Assembly (NCBI GenBank): GCA_030052355.1
Contig: JASIGS010000268.1
Coordinates: 1 to 8,892 of the forward strand
Source of the DNA: Streptosporangiaceae bacterium
Lineage (GTDB): Bacteria > Actinomycetota > Actinomycetes > Streptosporangiales > Streptosporangiaceae
DNA length: 8,892 bases
Reading direction: 5' to 3'
Part shown: in pieces, positions 6,526-8,892 of the stretch
How positions within the stretch are numbered: the first letter of the stretch is position 1
Layout: each line of letters opens with the position of its first letter
The notes under the pieces: generated by a model
What the model was told of the DNA's origin: nothing
Seen by the model: only the letters and a program-made list of their open reading frames with translations
Databases searched by the model: none
Position numbers and translations under genes: made by a program

Positions 6526-7443
6526 CTAGCCCTGCTCCCCGGCCAGCATCGCCCGCAGTATGGCTGTCGTCTGCAACGGTGTGGCACTGGCCGCGACGAG
6601 CTGGTCCATCGCAGCGGCGTAGCTTTCCACGTCGGACCGTTTGTCCAGGTACAGCGCGGTAGTCAGTTGCTCGACGTACACCATGTCGGGCAACTCCTCG
6701 GCCGCGAAGTGCAGGATGACGAAGCTGCTGGGCGCCACGTTGGCGGCACCGGTCAGCAGCGGTGCGATCTGGAGGCTTACCTGTGTCCTGGCGGCCATGT
6801 GCAGCAGGTGCGCAAGCTGCGCGCGCATCAGCTCGGCACCGCCGATGGGCCGTCGCAGCACGGCCTCGTCGATGACGGCCTGCAGCCGCAGGCTGCCGGA
6901 CGCGAGTTGCTGCTGTCGTTCCGCGCGCAGCCGGACCAGCCGAGTGGTCGTCGCCGCAGACTGGCCGAGCCCGATGACTGCGGCAGCGTAGTCCTCGGTC
7001 TGGAGCAGCCCGGGCACGAACTGGGCGTCGTAGCTGCGGATGGACTCCGCCGAGCCCTCGAGCCCTATGTAAGGCTGGAACCAGGCCGGGATCACGTCGT
7101 GGTAGTGATGCCACCAGCCTTCCTCGTTGGCCTGGCCGGCCAGGGTGAGCAGCCGGTCACGCTCGTTCTGGTCGGTGACGTGGTACAGGCTCAGCAGTTC
7201 GGCGACGTCGACCTCGCGCACGGCATTCCGGCCAAGCTCGATCCTGCTGATCTTCGACTCCGAAGCCCGGATGGCTAATGCCGCGTCCCGCGCGGAGATG
7301 CCGCGCGCCTCTCGCAGTCGGCGGAGCCGGATACCGAGCAGGCGGCGGGGCAGTGTGGCTGCGTAGGTCCCCTCTGTCCGCTGCGCAGCTGTTCCGTCTG
7401 GCATAACTGGCATAACGCTGTCTGGCATAACGCTGTCTGGCAT
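6526..7443 (-). CDS. Second XRE-family regulator with DUF5753 domain
   Basis: It is a helix-turn-helix regulator of the same family as the gene at 5425-6291. I choose ATG at 7443 because GGAGGGGG (7452-7459, - strand) lies 8 nt upstream; it gives 305 residues. A frame continuing to ATG 7485 adds 14 residues without a comparable site. The N-terminus has a repetitive Met-Pro-Asp-Ser-Val leader with further in-frame ATGs. The XRE domain follows at about 36-90 (LRRLREARGISARDAAL, SKISRIELGR). DUF5753 features include GWW (109-111), YIGLEGSAESI, VPGLLQTEDYA (143-153) and IDEAVLRRPIG. It converges on the DUF397 gene and has no DUF397 gene of its own in the window. The two regulators share domain layout but are clearly diverged, so they are not a recent tandem duplication. 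Targets may include itself or the divergent aldo/keto reductase. Confidence 0.9.
   Translation of the reverse strand: MPDSVMPDSVMPVMPDGTAAQRTEGTYAATLPRRLLGIRLRRLREARGISARDAALAIRASESKISRIELGRNAVREVDVAELLSLYHVTDQNERDRLLTLAGQANEEGWWHHYHDVIPAWFQPYIGLEGSAESIRSYDAQFVPGLLQTEDYAAAVIGLGQSAATTTRLVRLRAERQQQLASGSLRLQAVIDEAVLRRPIGGAELMRAQLAHLLHMAARTQVSLQIAPLLTGAANVAPSSFVILHFAAEELPDMVYVEQLTTALYLDKRSDVESYAAAMDQLVAASATPLQTTAILRAMLAGEQG
7396..7443 (-). repeat. Short tandem repeats at the 5' end of the second regulator gene
   Basis: A 15-bp unit (GTTATGCCAGACAGC on the - strand; 7417-7431, with a near copy starting at 7432) and partial copies at 7396-7416 encode an N-terminal MPDSVMPDSVMPVMPDG peptide. Each unit carries an in-frame ATG. 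The repeat precedes the helix-turn-helix domain and looks slippage-derived. Only the first ATG (7443) has a good ribosome-binding site. Confidence 0.75.
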
Positions 7444-7469
7444 GAACCGGTCCCCCTCCGGCTGACTAG

Positions 7470-7483
7470 GTTCACTGGCGAAC
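7470..7483. promoter_or_regulatory. Inverted repeat GTTC-N6-GAAC upstream of the second regulator
   Basis: Symmetric GTTC/GAAC half-sites lie 27-40 nt upstream of the regulator's ATG on the - strand, within GGTTCACTGGCGAAC (7469-7483). The word GGTTCAC recurs at 7572-7578. The position would suit an autoregulatory operator, but four-base half-sites are short and may be chance. Confidence 0.25.
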
Positions 7484-7538
7484 ATGGCAGCCGAAGCGGG
7501 CGATGAGGGCTCAGCGAACCTGCGCGGCGACAGCGGGC

Positions 7539-7554
7539 GAACGCCGGCGCGTTC
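7539..7554. promoter_or_regulatory. Inverted repeat GAACGC-N4-GCGTTC in the divergent intergenic region
   Basis: Two perfect 6-bp arms with a 4-nt spacer sit about midway between the divergent regulator start (7443) and the aldo/keto reductase start (7716). A further 8-bp inverted pair, GAACCTGC (7516-7523) and GCAGGTTC (7569-7576), brackets it symmetrically. The cluster of GAAC/GTTC words suggests a regulator binding site. Which protein binds, and whether it controls one or both genes, is inference. Confidence 0.4.
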
Positions 7555-7672
7555 ATGCTAGCGCAACTGCAGGTTCACGGACCGTCAGCACCACGGGACA
7601 CCGCGGCTGCGTCGCGTGCTCGGTCGGCGTCGCGACGGAGGGCGGCGTGAGCGCGGCGGGGGAGTGCCTCGG

Positions 7673-7678
7673 TACCAT
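7673..7678 (+). promoter_or_regulatory. Possible -10 hexamer for the aldo/keto reductase gene
   Basis: TACCAT fits the TANNNT pattern of actinobacterial -10 elements and would start the transcript about 30 nt before ATG 7716. No convincing -35 hexamer is seen at 16-19 bp upstream, so this is only a weak suggestion. Nothing else in 7444-7715 looks like a gene. Confidence 0.2.
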
Positions 7679-7715
7679 CACGACCGGGAACACGTCTACC
7701 GCGAAGGCAGGGTTC

Positions 7716-8663
7716 ATGCGCTACAGGGCACTGGGAAACTCCGGGCTTGTCGTCTCCGTCGTCGGGCTGGGCTGCAACAACTTCGGCTCCCGGCTGGACG
7801 CGACGCGGACGGCCGCGGTCGTCGACGCGGCGATCGAGGCGGGGGTCACCCTCCTCGACACGTCGGACACCTACGGAGGCATCGGGGGATCGGAAGAGAT
7901 CCTGGGCAAGGTGCTGGCAGGGCGCAGGGACCAGGTCGTGCTGGCGACCAAATTCGGCAATCAGAACAACGACATGGGCTACGGGCCGGCCGCCGGCGGC
8001 AAGGGCGGCCGCGCTTACATCAGGCGCGCCGTGCAGGCATCGCTGCGCCGGCTGCGGACCGACTACATCGACCTGTACCAGATCCACACACCCGACCCGG
8101 TGACGCCGATCGAGGAGACGCTGGAGGCCCTGTCTGAGCTCGTGCGGGCCGGCCAGGTCCGCTACATCGGGCACTCGAACTTCTCCGGGCTCCAGATCGC
8201 GAAGGCGGCCTGGGCCGCCCGCGAGTTGCACGCCGTCCCGTTCATCTCGGCGCAGAATCACTGGTCGCTGCTCGAGCGCAAGGCGGAGACCGACGTGGTG
8301 CCGGCCGCGGTCGAGTACGGTCTCGGCGTGCTGCCGTTCTTCCCGCTCGCGAACGGGCTCCTCACCGGCAAGGTCAGGCGGGGCCAAGCGCCGCCGGAGG
8401 GCAGCAGGCTTGCCGCCCGCGCCGGATACATCACGGACGCCAAGCTCGACAAGGTCGAGGAACTCGCCGAGTGGGCGCAGCAACGCGACAGGTCGCTGCT
8501 CGAGGTGGCGATCGGCGGGCTCGCCGCGCTGCCTGGCTGCTCGTCGGTCATCGCCGGGGCCACGTCCGCCGAGCAGGTGCGCGCCAACGCCGCGGCGGGC
8601 GAGTGGATACCGACGGCGGAGGAACTCACCGAGATCGACAAGATCGTGCCGGTCAGCGGCTGA
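7716..8663 (+). CDS. Aldo/keto reductase, NAD(P)H-dependent
   Basis: It is a (beta/alpha)8-barrel oxidoreductase of the AKR superfamily, of the sort often annotated as voltage-gated potassium channel beta-subunit-like or YajO/YhdN-like. ATG 7716 gives 315 residues beginning MRYRALGNSGLVVSVVGLG, the standard AKR N-terminus. GAAGG (7703-7707) lies 8 nt upstream. The open frame reaches back to 7503, and GTG 7647 with GGAGGG nearby is an alternative, but the extra residues are unconserved. The catalytic tetrad is present: D48 and Y53 in LDTSDTYGG, K79 in ATKFG, and H124 in LYQIHTPDP. GHSNF and SAQNHWSLLER follow as in the family, and the C-terminal VIAGATSAEQVRANA matches the cofactor phosphate-binding region. 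The substrate cannot be predicted. It is followed 79 nt later by another probable reductase gene in the same direction. Confidence 0.93.
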   Translation: MRYRALGNSGLVVSVVGLGCNNFGSRLDATRTAAVVDAAIEAGVTLLDTSDTYGGIGGSEEILGKVLAGRRDQVVLATKFGNQNNDMGYGPAAGGKGGRAYIRRAVQASLRRLRTDYIDLYQIHTPDPVTPIEETLEALSELVRAGQVRYIGHSNFSGLQIAKAAWAARELHAVPFISAQNHWSLLERKAETDVVPAAVEYGLGVLPFFPLANGLLTGKVRRGQAPPEGSRLAARAGYITDAKLDKVEELAEWAQQRDRSLLEVAIGGLAALPGCSSVIAGATSAEQVRANAAAGEWIPTAEELTEIDKIVPVSG

Positions 8664-8682
8664 CACGGGCAGCCGCGCACAC

Positions 8683-8715
8683 CCCCGCGCGGCGACCTCC
8701 TGATGCCACGCGGGG
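8683..8715 (+). terminator. Weak hairpin between the two reductase genes
   Basis: CCCCGCG (8683-8689) can pair with CGCGGGG (8709-8715) around a 19-nt loop in the 79-bp gap after the aldo/keto reductase. The large loop and missing U-run make termination doubtful; in such GC-rich DNA it may be incidental. Confidence 0.2.
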
Positions 8716-8742
8716 AACGGGTCGCGAGAGAGGAGCGCGCCA

Positions 8743-8892
8743 GTGAGGGCAGCGGTATACGACAAGTACGGCGCCGCGGCCGAGGTCCTGCGGGTTGAGG
8801 ACATCGACCGGCCCGATCCTGGACCCGGCGAGGTCAGGGTCAGGGTCGAGCTGTCCGGCGTGAACCCGACGGACTGGAAGTCGCGCAGCGGC
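8743..8892 (+). CDS. MDR-family NAD(P)H:quinone oxidoreductase-like / alcohol dehydrogenase-like protein (3' end outside window)
   Basis: Only the first 50 codons are present. GTG 8743 has AGGAG (8731-8735) 7 nt upstream. The peptide starts VRAAVYDKYGAAAEVLRVED and continues PGPGEVRVRVELSGVNPTDWKSRSG. This is the GroES-like N-terminal part of medium-chain dehydrogenase/reductases, and the GVNPTDWKSRSG motif (39-50) is typical of the quinone reductase-like branch that usually lacks catalytic zinc. The cofactor domain is beyond the window, so the exact subfamily is open. Co-direction with the aldo/keto reductase suggests a shared redox or detoxification role, though the gap and possible hairpin leave co-transcription uncertain. 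Confidence 0.85.
   Translation, partial: MRAAVYDKYGAAAEVLRVEDIDRPDPGPGEVRVRVELSGVNPTDWKSRSG

Noticed and set aside
5425..7443. Recent inverted duplication of one regulator gene
   Set aside because: The two proteins share domains and short signatures but differ along most of their length, so they are old paralogues or independently acquired.
7503..7715. 71-residue N-terminal extension of the aldo/keto reductase
   Set aside because: The frame is open, but the family N-terminus begins exactly at ATG 7716; the extra residues are unconserved and overlap the likely promoter region.
7575..8804. 409-codon open frame on the - strand opposite the aldo/keto reductase
   Set aside because: The + strand carries a complete catalytic tetrad and good start; the antisense product is low-complexity Arg/Val-rich with no family features.

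Overview
The window is very GC-rich with mostly G/C third codon positions, frequent GTG starts and long spurious antisense frames. Gene content and order (scpB, an RsuA/RluB-type pseudouridine synthase, aroH, tyrA, cmk, der) and a DUF5753 regulator with a DUF397 gene point to a filamentous or related actinomycete. I cannot name the genus from sequence alone.

Layout. Positions 1-5251 are a tightly packed, co-directional housekeeping block on the + strand. It runs from the 3' part of scpB (chromosome condensation), through an rRNA pseudouridine synthase overlapping it by ATGA, to a 167-bp gap holding a 38-bp tandem repeat with strong hairpins. After the gap come aroH (chorismate mutase), tyrA (prephenate dehydrogenase with an ACT domain), cmk (CMP kinase) and der (double GTPase for 50S assembly). 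aroH/tyrA overlap by 4 bp, tyrA/cmk are 9 bp apart and cmk/der overlap by 8 bp, so translational coupling is likely. AroH and TyrA catalyse consecutive steps towards tyrosine. A 10-bp-stem hairpin in the last codons of der may close the operon.

Positions 5252-7443 are an accessory regulatory module. A 173-bp leader with palindromes precedes an XRE-family DUF5753 regulator, followed 12 nt later by a small DUF397 gene. A second DUF5753 regulator on the - strand converges on this pair with only 9 nt between stop codons. Such pairs resemble the WhiJ and Scr1/Scr2 type systems of Streptomyces that influence development and antibiotic production. The regulated targets here are unknown.

Positions 7444-8892 hold a divergent intergenic region with inverted repeats, an aldo/keto reductase and the first 50 codons of an MDR-family (quinone oxidoreductase-like) reductase. 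Both are probably NAD(P)H-dependent redox enzymes of unknown substrate.

No tRNA, rRNA, CRISPR, insertion sequence or frameshifted gene was recognised. The least explained parts are the DUF5753/DUF397 cluster with its palindromes and the 38-bp hairpin repeat.
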